A DNA stretch of 64,000 nucleotides from Niveispirillum sp. SYP-B3756. Its GTDB lineage: Bacteria > Pseudomonadota > Alphaproteobacteria > Azospirillales > Azospirillaceae. The translations under genes and the position numbers were made by a program. The notes under the pieces were generated by a model, which was not told the origin of the DNA, did no database searches, and saw nothing but the letters and a program-made list of their open reading frames with translations. Location: contig NZ_WIDQ01000005.1 of assembly GCF_009495745.1 (NCBI RefSeq), positions 233,332-297,331 on the forward strand. Direction: 5' to 3'. Positions within the stretch are counted from its first letter, which is position 1; every line of letters starts with the position of its first letter. Shown here one piece after another: positions 26,324 to 34,577 of the stretch.

Positions 26324-26755
26324 TCAATCGTCGCGCTGGGTGCGTTCCATTCGCTCATGCCGTTCCTGGGCTTCCAGGCTCAACGTGGCGATGGGGCGGG
26401 CTTCCAGGCGGCGGACACCGATCGGGTCGCCCGTCTCCTCGCAATAGCCGTAATCGTCATTGGCGAGACGTTCCAGGGCACTGTCGATCTTGGAGATCAG
26501 CTTGCGTTCCCGGTCGCGCGTGCGCAGTTCGAGGGCACGGTCGGTTTCCAGCGTCGCACGGTCGGCGATGTCCGGCTCTTGCAGGCCGCCATCCTCATGC
26601 AGGCTGTTCAGGGTTTCGTTCGATTCCCGCAGCAGCTCCGCCCGCCACTGCAGCAGCTTGTGGCGGAAATACTGCTTCATCACGGGATTCATATATTCCT
26701 CGTCCTCGCTGGGACGATATCCGGCGGGCAACAGAGGCAACGATGATGACGACAT
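26324..26755 (-). CDS. dksA: RNA polymerase-binding transcription factor DksA
   Basis: A 143-residue DksA. The coiled coil with the tip LEDGG-like DGGLQEPDIADRATLETDRA and the C-terminal globular part (DYGYCEETGDPIGVRRLEAR, ATLSLEAQERHE) are clear. It binds the RNAP secondary channel and works with ppGpp in the stringent response. Only one of the four zinc-finger cysteines remains, as known for other alphaproteobacterial DksA proteins and for Pseudomonas DksA2. Start at 26755 (MSSSSLPLLPAGYRPSEDEE) gives the family length; the upstream frame is not conserved. Confidence 0.93.
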   Translation of the reverse strand: MSSSSLPLLPAGYRPSEDEEYMNPVMKQYFRHKLLQWRAELLRESNETLNSLHEDGGLQEPDIADRATLETDRALELRTRDRERKLISKIDSALERLANDDYGYCEETGDPIGVRRLEARPIATLSLEAQERHERMERTQRDD

Positions 26756-26960
26756 CTTCAGCGGTCCGATCCTGGGCCTCGAAACGGGGCGGAGTATAGG
26801 GAGAGGCATCTCTCCCCGCAACATTCCTGCAGGGCACTCATGCAATCTTCTTAAATCCCGCTGAAACAAAGGGTTAAAGCTCAGACGCCCCGTCGTGAAA
26901 CAACAAGGGCGGCCCAAAGGCCGCCCCATACCCCGCCGACAGCGATGAAGCGGGGCCGCA

Positions 26961-27377
26961 TCAGCCGCCGCTGGTCAGCTTGGCAATCTCCACCTGCGCC
27001 CGCAGATCAATCTCATCCAGCACTTCCTGCAGGCGGGGATCATCCAGATTCTCCCGCTGCACCTGCACCATGCGCACCAGATCGTGCAGCTTTTCCACGG
27101 GGAAGCTGCCGGTCAACAGGCCAAGGCGCAATTCTTCCAGCCGATCCAGAATATCTTCCCCGCGCGCTTGGGCGCGGCGGCGCTTTCCGGACAGGGCGTC
27201 ATCCACCTCCTGCAAGGCAAACAGGGGATTGATGCCGACAGCCGCCTGCGAGCCGGAAGAGCGGACAGCCCCTTCCTCCTCCCCCTCATTCAGGTGGCTG
27301 GCGAACATGCCGCCGCCGCTTTTCTGCGCCTTCCGGACCTGGCCGGGGCGGGCGGAACCTGGACCCTCGATCTTCAT
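26961..27377 (-). CDS. fliX: Flagellar assembly regulator FliX
   Basis: A 138-residue protein. The N-terminus MKIEGPG and the C-terminal helical half (ILDRLEELRLGLLTGSFPVE, then LDEIDLRAQVEIAKL) match FliX, which in Caulobacter links flagellar basal-body assembly to the sigma-54 activator FlbD. Caulobacter FliX has nearly the same length. It is divergent from flgI, the order also known from Caulobacter. It implies that class III/IV flagellar genes here use FlbD and sigma-54, and sigma-54-type promoters are indeed seen nearby. Confidence 0.9.
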   Translation of the reverse strand: MKIEGPGSARPGQVRKAQKSGGGMFASHLNEGEEEGAVRSSGSQAAVGINPLFALQEVDDALSGKRRRAQARGEDILDRLEELRLGLLTGSFPVEKLHDLVRMVQVQRENLDDPRLQEVLDEIDLRAQVEIAKLTSGG

Positions 27378-27593
27378 GGCCGTGGCAACAACTTCCCATC
27401 AAAGCGACTAAGGAACCGACACCTTGGTATCGGTGGCTTGGATCATACATCATATAGGTATCATCCCGCCGCCTTGGACACATAGGGCAAATTTTTCCCA
27501 AAGGACCAGAGCGGCGGCGAAATACCCCCGCCACCCGGCAGGAATCGGATGGCGGCGGCCTCCAAAGTCCTTGAAAGCCGCACTATGGCTCGA

Positions 27594-27611
27594 CTGGCAT
27601 GGAAATGGCAT
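27594..27611 (+). promoter_or_regulatory. Sigma-54-type promoter of flgI
   Basis: CTGGCATGGAAATGGCAT: GG and GC exactly 10 bases apart, with one mismatch in TTGC. It lies about 70 bp before the flgI start. The remainder of 27378-27681 contains no gene. Confidence 0.55.
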
Positions 27612-27681
27612 AGTTATTGGCGAGACGAGGCGACAATGCCCGCCGGAACCGAATGACTTTCTGAAGAATCGGATCGACGCC

Positions 27682-28836
27682 ATGGTGACGACCCAGCACA
27701 AGCGCCCCAACCGCTCCCGCCCGCTGCCGATGCTGCTGCTGGCCCTGGTGGCGGCGCTGACCGTGATGCTGACCCCCGGCACCGCTGGGGCGCAGAGCCG
27801 CATCAAGGATATCGCGAACATCGAAGGTGTGCGCGACAATATGCTGATCGGCTATGGGCTGGTGGTCGGCCTGAACGGCACCGGCGACACGATCAACAAC
27901 TCCCCCTTCACCGAACAGAGCCTGATCGGCATGTTGGAACGGCTGGGCGTCAATGTCCGGGGCGACACGATCCGCACCAAGAATGTGGCGGCCGTCATGG
28001 TGACGGCCACCCTGCCGCCCTTCAGCTCGCAGGGCTCAAGGATTGATGTTTCGGTGGCCGCCATGGCCGATGCCAAGAATCTGCAGGGCGGCACCCTGCT
28101 GGTGACGCCGCTGCTGGGCGCCGATGGGGAGGTCTATGCCGTAGCGCAGGGGGCCGTGGCGGTGGGCGGATTCTCCGCCCAGGGGGCCGCTGCCTCCGTC
28201 ACCCGCGGGGTGCCGACCAACGGCCGGATCGCCGGCGGCGCCATCGTGGAGCGGGAGATAGATTTCGCCCTGTCCGACCTGCCCTTCCTGCGCCTGTCCC
28301 TGCGCAACCCGGATTTCACCACCGCCATGCGCACGGCGGAGGTCATCAACCAGCAGTTCGGCCGCAATACCGCCAAGGCCCTGGACCCGGCCGCCGTGAT
28401 GATCGATGTGCCGATGGCGCGCAAGGCCGATCTGGTCTCCTTCATCCGCGATGTGGAGCAATTGCGGGTGCAGCCCGACCAGCCGGCCCGCGTGGTGATC
28501 GACGAGGCATCCGGTGTGATCGTCATGGGCGAGAATGTACGGATCAGCACGGTCGCCATCGCCCAGGGTAACCTCACCATCCGTATCACGGAAACACCGC
28601 AGGTTTCCCAGCCAGGCCCGCTGTCGCAGGGTGGCCAGACGACGGTGGTGCCGCGCACCGATATCCAGGTGGACGATAGCGCTGACAAAAAGCTGGCCGT
28701 GATGCCGTCGGGCGTATCGCTCCAGGAACTGGTCAACAACCTCAATGCACTTGGGATTGGTCCGCGTGATATGATCTCCATCCTGCAATCCATCAAAGCC
28801 GCTGGCGCGCTCCAGGCCGAGATCGAGGTGATGTGA
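27682..28836 (+). CDS. flgI: Flagellar P-ring protein FlgI
   Basis: A 384-residue periplasmic protein. The signal peptide of about 37 residues ends GTAGA before QSRIKDIANIEGVRDNMLIG, the usual start of mature FlgI. YGLVVGLNGTGDTINNSPFT, VTATLPPFSSQGSRIDVSVA and the C-terminal ALGIGPRDMISILQSIKAAG are family signatures. It forms the P ring around the rod in the peptidoglycan layer. It heads a flgI-flgJ'-flgN-like operon with a sigma-54-type promoter upstream. The ribosome-binding site is weak. Confidence 0.96.
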   Translation: MVTTQHKRPNRSRPLPMLLLALVAALTVMLTPGTAGAQSRIKDIANIEGVRDNMLIGYGLVVGLNGTGDTINNSPFTEQSLIGMLERLGVNVRGDTIRTKNVAAVMVTATLPPFSSQGSRIDVSVAAMADAKNLQGGTLLVTPLLGADGEVYAVAQGAVAVGGFSAQGAAASVTRGVPTNGRIAGGAIVEREIDFALSDLPFLRLSLRNPDFTTAMRTAEVINQQFGRNTAKALDPAAVMIDVPMARKADLVSFIRDVEQLRVQPDQPARVVIDEASGVIVMGENVRISTVAIAQGNLTIRITETPQVSQPGPLSQGGQTTVVPRTDIQVDDSADKKLAVMPSGVSLQELVNNLNALGIGPRDMISILQSIKAAGALQAEIEVM

Positions 28837-29231
28837 TGAGCGACTTCAAACTCTCCCCCCCCGGCTTCGACGCCCAGGCCCTGGCCCAGGTGCGCAGCGC
28901 CGCCCTTCCCCGTACGCCGACGGCGAAATCCCCCGACGCACAGGGGGAAACCGCCCCCGGCGTGGAAAAGGCGGCGCAGGATTTCGAAGGGGTGTTCCTG
29001 TCACAGATGCTGTCGCAGATGTGGACCGATGTGGATACCGACCCGAATTTCGGCGGTGGCGAGGCAGAGAAAACCTGGCGCGGCATGATGACCGAGGAAT
29101 ATGGCAAACAGATCGCCAAAGCCGGTGGCGTCGGCATCTCCCGCGAGGTCCAGCAGGCCATGTTGCGGATGCAGGAACAGGCCCAGAACGGCAACCCATT
29201 GGCCAGCATGATGCATAAGGGGGAAAAATGA
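28836..29231 (+). CDS. flgJ: Rod-binding protein, FlgJ N-terminal type
   Basis: A 131-residue protein with the FlgJ rod-binding domain only (about residues 45-115: KAAQDFEGVFLSQMLSQMW, AEKTWRGMMTEEYGKQIAKA). The muramidase half found in enterobacterial FlgJ is absent, as usual in alphaproteobacteria. It caps or scaffolds the growing rod in the periplasm. ATG at 28836 shares its A with the flgI stop (TGATG), and its own stop overlaps the next gene by 4 bp. Confidence 0.9.
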   Translation: MSDFKLSPPGFDAQALAQVRSAALPRTPTAKSPDAQGETAPGVEKAAQDFEGVFLSQMLSQMWTDVDTDPNFGGGEAEKTWRGMMTEEYGKQIAKAGGVGISREVQQAMLRMQEQAQNGNPLASMMHKGEK

Positions 29232-29671
29232 GCGCAAACAGTTGCGTGCAAGCGCTGGTGGAGGCAATGCAGCGTCTGGCAGCCTTGTTCGAGGAGGAGA
29301 ACGCCGCCATCCGCAGCCGCAATCTGCCAGCCCTGACGGATATTGCCAGCCGCAAGACCCTGATGGTGCGCACCTATGAGGATTGCGTGCGTTCCATCAA
29401 ATACGACCCGGACGAATTGCGCACCCTGGATGAGACGGTGCGCGACGTGTTGAAGCAGGAAACCGAACGCTTCATCGACAGCACGCTTGCCCATGCAAGG
29501 CTGGCGCGCGCCGCAGCACAGGTGACGCAATCCACCGTCCATACCATGGTCAATGCCATCAACCGAGCACGGGCCGAAGAAGGGGCCTATACACGCCGAG
29601 GCGGTATGGTGATGCCGGCAGCCTATGCCCGCAAAACCACGCCCAGCATGACGCTGGACAGGCGGCTCTAG
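29228..29671 (+). CDS. FlgN-like flagellar chaperone (FlbY-type)
   Basis: A 147-residue all-helical protein with LVEAMQRLAALFEEENAAIR and a second long helix VRDVLKQETERFIDSTLAHA. Length, helix pattern and position after flgJ fit the FlgN chaperone family that escorts the hook-filament junction proteins FlgK and FlgL. The sequence is divergent, so the assignment is by context and fold pattern. Start overlaps the flgJ stop (ATGA). A terminator lies about 65 bp downstream. Confidence 0.65.
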   Translation: MSANSCVQALVEAMQRLAALFEEENAAIRSRNLPALTDIASRKTLMVRTYEDCVRSIKYDPDELRTLDETVRDVLKQETERFIDSTLAHARLARAAAQVTQSTVHTMVNAINRARAEEGAYTRRGGMVMPAAYARKTTPSMTLDRRL

Positions 29672-29736
29672 CAGGGTGCTGTAAAGGGCATTTACACCGT
29701 GCGAGCGGGGGATTTTCGGCAAGATCAGACGTGAAC

Positions 29737-29767
29737 AAGGCGCCCCGCCACCAGCCGGGCGCCTTTT
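29737..29767 (+). terminator. Terminator of the flgI operon
   Basis: AAGGCGCCC / GGGCGCCTT stem followed by TTTTCC. Confidence 0.8.
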
Positions 29768-29885
29768 CCTTGTAAACGCGCCGCCCCCGGCAAGCCTTGC
29801 CGGGGGAGAGGGCAGGAACTACCGCCCGGCAACGGTATCAGGGGGGGCAGACACACCGGGACACAGGGTTTTCAAGGCGCGGCGA

Positions 29886-29903
29886 TTGGCACGAAGGCTG
29901 CAT
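29886..29903 (+). promoter_or_regulatory. Sigma-54-type promoter of fliK
   Basis: TTGGCACGAAGGCTGCAT: matches TTGGCACG-N4-TTGCA with one mismatch and correct 10-base GG-GC spacing, about 35 bp before the fliK start. Confidence 0.7.
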
Positions 29904-29937
29904 TCCTTGAAGCTGACACCAGCGCAGGAAGCCCATC

Positions 29938-32900
29938 ATGGACATAGCCAGCCTTTTCACCACCCCGACGGCACCCACCGGTGCCACGGCCGGCATGGGA
30001 ACCCCGGCGGGCAATGCAACCTCCATGACGGGCGGTGATGAGGTTCAAAACTTCAACCGCCTGCTGAAAGGCTTCCTGGACAATAGCGGCACAACAGGCA
30101 GCGCCGTGCCGGCGCTGCGGACCTCGTTGGAAAATGCCGGCACTCCGCGCCAGGGCGATGCGGTGAACATGGCCAGCCAGCCCCCGCAGGGCCTGGAAGG
30201 TGGCACCCCCCTGGTAACCGAGGGTGCCCCGTTGCCGCCGCCAACGGTCGACACAACACCCGAAATGCGCTGGCAGCAGGCCGGGCTGAACTTGCTGGCC
30301 ATGGGGCAGGCCGATGACACCGCCCCGCCCCTCAGCGATGAGGTTGCTTCCTTTCTCAACGACCTCAGTGCCTTGATGCGCCAGCAGGGGCTGTTCGCCG
30401 GAAAGACCGCCCCGAAAATCAACAAGGGGGAGGATAATCCTGCGACGCTGTCAACCGGGCAGGAAATCCCCGCTCCGCAGACAATGGCGGCTTCTGCCGC
30501 CGCCCCCCTCCCCTCAATTCGCACGAATGCGACGCCGACAATCTTCAGCGGCGCGCTGGCCACGAACATGCAGGTGGTTGCATCCCCGGAAACGGGGACG
30601 ATGACGGAGGAGATCACCATTACCAGCACCGGTCCGTTCGCCGGGCCGCTGGCGGGGGAGACCACAGCGGCAGAGGATGACGAAACCCTGGCCGCGGTGC
30701 CCATCGATGCCGAGCAGGCGGTGAAAGCAGCAGCAGCGGATTCAGGTCAAGATGTGGCGCTGCTGCTCAATAACGGATTGATGCCGCCCCCCGTAGCCGA
30801 CACAGTGGCCACCCCGATGGCGCTGGCCGGAAAGGCACACGGTGATACGGTCGATGCCCTGGTGACTGAGTCGTCAGCACCGTCCCCCAACCCCACCCCG
30901 GCACCAGCGAAAACCGGGCGGGAAGTCCCCGCCAGCCGTCGGACTGACCCTGTGGCAGCAGGAATGGCTGCATCCACTCAAGCCACGCCCGGGGCAGGCG
31001 GACAGCAACACGCTGTCACCCGTCCCGATATCGCAGTACCGGAGGACACAACCACGCCCCCGGCCACGACAAAGGCCGGGACGAATGGCCCTGTCCCGCC
31101 CCAGGGCACCCCCGTGGCAGCAGTTTCTTCCGTACCGGCCGCCGCAATCGCGCAGGAGCCGGCGAGCCCTGCTGTCCATTCTGATAGGGGCATGGGAACG
31201 GCTGCTGCTGAACCGCCTGTCGTGACCACAGTCAGCCAGGACAACGCAGCCACCCGTCCCGATCAGCCAATCGCCGCGACTACCATTATCCGTTCTCCTG
31301 GCGCCCCCACCGCCACCGAGACGCGGCCAGCCGCCCGACCGGATCAGGGAACCGCGAATAGCGTGGCTGTGCCGGTACACCTTGCGAATCCTGCGCCGGA
31401 TAGCGACCGTTCGTGGATTAAGCCCGCGTCCGTCAACACGGGGGCTGATCAAGTCGCCGCCCGTGGAACTGTCGCCGCCGGCAGCATCATTCTGCCAGCC
31501 GGAATGCAGCCTTCATCCGTGAACGAACCGACGCCGACAGCAGAAGGAATGGCAACAAGCAGGACAGCTCAGTCCGGCCCGGCGGTAAACGTGACGACAA
31601 ATCCCGTTGTTGCCCCCCCTCCTTCCGCTGTTGGAACAACGACCACCGGCAGCATCGTTCTGCCGGCAGGGATGCAGCCGGCAACTGTGAATGAGCCGAT
31701 ACCGACCGCAGAAGGGGTGACAACCAAGGCCGCTCCGTCCGGCCCGGCGGTGCGCGTGCCGGCGCCTTCCAATGTCGCTGTTGATAATAGCAGCGTGCCT
31801 CTGCGGGATGCCGCCCCCCCGACCAGCGGTGATGCCCCCGTCATAGCCCCGATAACGAAGGGTGCGAGCGCTGCAACGCTGACACCCGCCGTTGCCCCCA
31901 CCGCAGCATCCCGGTCGAACGCCCTTGCCGATAGCGCTACACCGGTCGCCAATGGGACGCCTGCCGCAGCCGCGACCGATCGCGGCTTGCAGCGCGGCAA
32001 TGTCACCACAGCGACAGCAGCGCAGCCGGTTTCGCTGGATCAGGGCCAGCCGGCAGCATCCACCCCCGCCAGCAAGCCTGGGATGACGCGCGCCGCGGAA
32101 ATGACGGAGAACCCAAAACCCGCCGTCAAGCAGGCTGACCTTCACCAGAATTCCACCACCGGTATCACAGATGCGCCCCGGCAACAGTCCGCCATCACGG
32201 ATCAGCAGCCGGCAATTCCTGCCGCCCCAGCGGGGGCGGGTGAAACGGAAATGGCTGACCTGACCGGAATTGGCGCTTCTGCTTTATCTGGCACTTCAGT
32301 CAAGGTCACTCAGCCGCAACAGCCCCAGCCAGCGGCAGCGATTGCGCAACCCGAAACCATCGCCCCGGCCTCTAACCTGGTGGCAGGTGACACCACCCCT
32401 CAGGCCCCAGCGGATAATGCAGAGACCGCGCGGGAGGCCACGGCCTCTCCCACCAGCACCGGTATCAGCCAGCCAGCTGGCACCGTAGCCCGCCAAAAGA
32501 CTGCCAACCCCACCGCCACCAGCGGCGCGAATGATGAAGTGGCGGCCCCAGCAACCGACAAGGCGACTGTCCGTGACGATAACCTCGGCACCGGCGCAAT
32601 CGCTCCCAAAGAAGGTGGCAAACCACGCCGAATGCTGGCCCCCCATCATACCGAAACCGAGGCCGCGACGCACATGGCGGCAATGGAAGCAGCGGGCGAG
32701 CGGCCGCAGCAAGCCGCCCCACGCCCGGCCAGCACCATCCCGACAACGACCGGCGCAACGGACAGCCTTCTGAGCCGTGCAGTGGCGGAAACCGGCTCCA
32801 CAGCCGGCGGAGAGTTGGGGACCGAACAGCAGGGCGCGCAGACAAGGTCCGGAACCCGGGGGCTGGAGGAAACCAGTCTCAACAATGCCGCTGCTGACGG

Positions 32901-33405
32901 TGGCAAGGTCGGGGCGGCCGATTTCAGCCAGCACCTGCGCCAAACCAGTGCCCCCGGCGCCCCTCACCGTCCGGGTACCACCCCCCCCGCCACCTATCAG
33001 GTTGCCGTGCAGATGCAGCGGGCGGCCCAGGACGGCAACGACAAGATTTCCATCCAGCTTCGTCCCTATGATCTGGGACGGGTCGATGTGCAGCTTGAGT
33101 TCAACAAGGAAGGCAGGCTGCGGGCCAAGGTGACGGCAGACAGCTTCCAGACCCTGGAATTGTTGCAGAAGGATAGTCGCAACCTGGAAAACGCCCTGCG
33201 GGAAGCGGGCCTGAGCACCGATCAGAACAGCCTCAGCTTCTCCTTGCGCGATGATGGTGATCAGGCACAACGCCAGCAGCAGGAAAAACAGCAGGATCAG
33301 AAATCTGGCACACGATTTGCTTCTATCGAGGTTGAGGAAGACGGTCCGGCAATCCCTGCCTACCAGCCCATAATGGGGCCGGGGCGGGTTGATGTCCGGA
33401 TCTGA
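29938..33405 (+). CDS. fliK: Flagellar hook-length control protein FliK (very long)
   Basis: An 1155-residue protein. Only the C-terminal 150 residues are conserved: the Flg_hook domain with KISIQLRPYDLGRVDVQLEF, RLRAKVTADSFQTLELLQKD and LREAGLSTDQNSLSFSLRDD, followed by a Gln/Lys-rich tail. The first 950 residues are low-complexity, rich in Ala, Pro, Thr and Gly, and probably disordered. They include a 56-residue tandem repeat at about residues 515-626 (GSIILPAGMQPSSVNEPTPT / GSIVLPAGMQPATVNEPIPT). FliK is exported through the growing hook and sets its length, then switches export specificity. Typical FliK proteins are 400-700 residues. Flanked by a sigma-54-type promoter and flgD. Confidence 0.93.
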   Translation: MDIASLFTTPTAPTGATAGMGTPAGNATSMTGGDEVQNFNRLLKGFLDNSGTTGSAVPALRTSLENAGTPRQGDAVNMASQPPQGLEGGTPLVTEGAPLPPPTVDTTPEMRWQQAGLNLLAMGQADDTAPPLSDEVASFLNDLSALMRQQGLFAGKTAPKINKGEDNPATLSTGQEIPAPQTMAASAAAPLPSIRTNATPTIFSGALATNMQVVASPETGTMTEEITITSTGPFAGPLAGETTAAEDDETLAAVPIDAEQAVKAAAADSGQDVALLLNNGLMPPPVADTVATPMALAGKAHGDTVDALVTESSAPSPNPTPAPAKTGREVPASRRTDPVAAGMAASTQATPGAGGQQHAVTRPDIAVPEDTTTPPATTKAGTNGPVPPQGTPVAAVSSVPAAAIAQEPASPAVHSDRGMGTAAAEPPVVTTVSQDNAATRPDQPIAATTIIRSPGAPTATETRPAARPDQGTANSVAVPVHLANPAPDSDRSWIKPASVNTGADQVAARGTVAAGSIILPAGMQPSSVNEPTPTAEGMATSRTAQSGPAVNVTTNPVVAPPPSAVGTTTTGSIVLPAGMQPATVNEPIPTAEGVTTKAAPSGPAVRVPAPSNVAVDNSSVPLRDAAPPTSGDAPVIAPITKGASAATLTPAVAPTAASRSNALADSATPVANGTPAAAATDRGLQRGNVTTATAAQPVSLDQGQPAASTPASKPGMTRAAEMTENPKPAVKQADLHQNSTTGITDAPRQQSAITDQQPAIPAAPAGAGETEMADLTGIGASALSGTSVKVTQPQQPQPAAAIAQPETIAPASNLVAGDTTPQAPADNAETAREATASPTSTGISQPAGTVARQKTANPTATSGANDEVAAPATDKATVRDDNLGTGAIAPKEGGKPRRMLAPHHTETEAATHMAAMEAAGERPQQAAPRPASTIPTTTGATDSLLSRAVAETGSTAGGELGTEQQGAQTRSGTRGLEETSLNNAAADGGKVGAADFSQHLRQTSAPGAPHRPGTTPPATYQVAVQMQRAAQDGNDKISIQLRPYDLGRVDVQLEFNKEGRLRAKVTADSFQTLELLQKDSRNLENALREAGLSTDQNSLSFSLRDDGDQAQRQQQEKQQDQKSGTRFASIEVEEDGPAIPAYQPIMGPGRVDVRI
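31480..31815 (+). repeat. Tandem 168-bp repeat inside fliK
   Basis: Two copies of a 168-bp unit beginning GGCAGCATC at 31480 and 31648 encode the 56-residue fliK repeat. The first 30 residues of each copy are well conserved; the ends diverge. Confidence 0.75.
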
Positions 33406-33435
33406 TAGAACCCCCAGTGGGAAAGAAGGTCACCG

Positions 33436-34149
33436 ATGTCGATCTCCAGCGCGGCCAATACGCTAAAGAACAGCACCCCCGCTGCCAATGGCACGAAGAA
33501 CACGGCCACCAGCACCACGGGGACCGGCTCTTCGGCCACCACCAACTCCCTGAAGGATCTTTCGCAAAATTACGAAACCTTCCTGCGGCTGTTGACGGCC
33601 CAGCTGCAAAATCAGGATCCCCTTCAGCCGCAGGACACGGCGGCCTTCACCAATCAGCTGGTCCAGTTTTCCCAGGTCGAACAGCAGATCGCCGGAAACA
33701 AGAAACTGGATGAGATGGTGGCCGCCATCAATAACGGCCAACCCAACCAGGCCCTGGGCTATCTGGGCAAGACGGTGGAAATCCAGTCCAATGGTTGGTC
33801 ATTGCAGGATGGCAAGGCCCACCTGACCGTCAGCACCGACGCGCCAGCCGACAGCTCCGTGCTGGAGATCAGCGACAGTAAGACCAATAAGGTTGTTCGC
33901 ACGATTGAACTGACCAAGAATGCCGGAACCCAGGATGTCGACTGGGATGGCAAGGATGCCAGCGGCAACCAGCTGGAAGACGGCACCTATGTGGCCAAGG
34001 TCAAGGCCACAGGGTCTGACGGCAAGGCCCTCGAAGCCCAGATTCTCACCTTTGGCAAGGTAACGGGTGTCGACCTTACAGGGACCGAACCCCATCTGAT
34101 GCTGGGCAAGCTGCCGATCAAGATGTCGAACGTCCTGTCCATTAAGTAA
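33436..34149 (+). CDS. flgD: Flagellar basal-body rod modification protein FlgD
   Basis: A 237-residue hook-capping protein. The N-terminal region has YETFLRLLTAQLQNQDPLQP, the hallmark of FlgD, then TNQLVQFSQVEQQIAGNKKL. The C-terminal part (about 100-230) has the FlgD tudor/Ig-like fold with SSVLEISDSKTNKVVRTIEL and DWDGKDASGNQLEDGTYVAK. It scaffolds hook polymerisation and is then replaced. AAGGTCACCG precedes the ATG. It follows fliK after 30 bp, so they form one transcript. Confidence 0.95.
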   Translation: MSISSAANTLKNSTPAANGTKNTATSTTGTGSSATTNSLKDLSQNYETFLRLLTAQLQNQDPLQPQDTAAFTNQLVQFSQVEQQIAGNKKLDEMVAAINNGQPNQALGYLGKTVEIQSNGWSLQDGKAHLTVSTDAPADSSVLEISDSKTNKVVRTIELTKNAGTQDVDWDGKDASGNQLEDGTYVAKVKATGSDGKALEAQILTFGKVTGVDLTGTEPHLMLGKLPIKMSNVLSIK

Positions 34150-34236
34150 TGGTAACCAAAGTTATTTTACAGCCTTTCACTGTTTGTTAATGGCGCCGAC
34201 CTTATCGATGGGGGTACCCCGTTGATTGAGGTCAAC

Positions 34237-34542
34237 ATGACCATTTTAACCCGCAACGGCGCGGACGAAGTTGCCGACGCCAGCCCCCACGCCTCCAACG
34301 TCAGCAGCCTGACGCTGGACGATCTGCCGCCGCCTGACACACGCCGCTGGGTGATGCGCCGCAAGGCGGAAGTGGTGGCCGGCGTGCGCGCCGGCCTGTT
34401 GAGCTTCGCCGAAGCCTGTGCCCGCTACAGCTTGTCAGAAGAAGAACTGGCCTCCTGGCAGCGTCTGATCGACCGCCATGGCGTGAAGGCCCTGCGCGTC
34501 ACCCGCCTGCAGGATTATCGCCGCCCAGTGGGTATGGAGTGA
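34237..34542 (+). CDS. sciP: CtrA inhibitor SciP (DUF1153)
   Basis: A 101-residue protein with LTLDDLPPPDTRRWVMRRKA and GLLSFAEACARYSLSEEELA, which form the helix-turn-helix of SciP. SciP binds CtrA at its promoters and blocks RNA polymerase recruitment in G1 cells; it also binds DNA itself. Presence next to flagellar genes fits the CtrA control of motility. Start at 34237 follows TGAGGT; TTG at 34222 is an alternative. Confidence 0.93.
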   Translation: MTILTRNGADEVADASPHASNVSSLTLDDLPPPDTRRWVMRRKAEVVAGVRAGLLSFAEACARYSLSEEELASWQRLIDRHGVKALRVTRLQDYRRPVGME

Positions 34543-34577
34543 ACAGCTGTCACGTCCCCACATCCATACAAATCAGT

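Noticed and set aside
34150-34236. CtrA box before sciP
   Set aside because: Only weak partial matches (GTAA-N7-TATT) are present.
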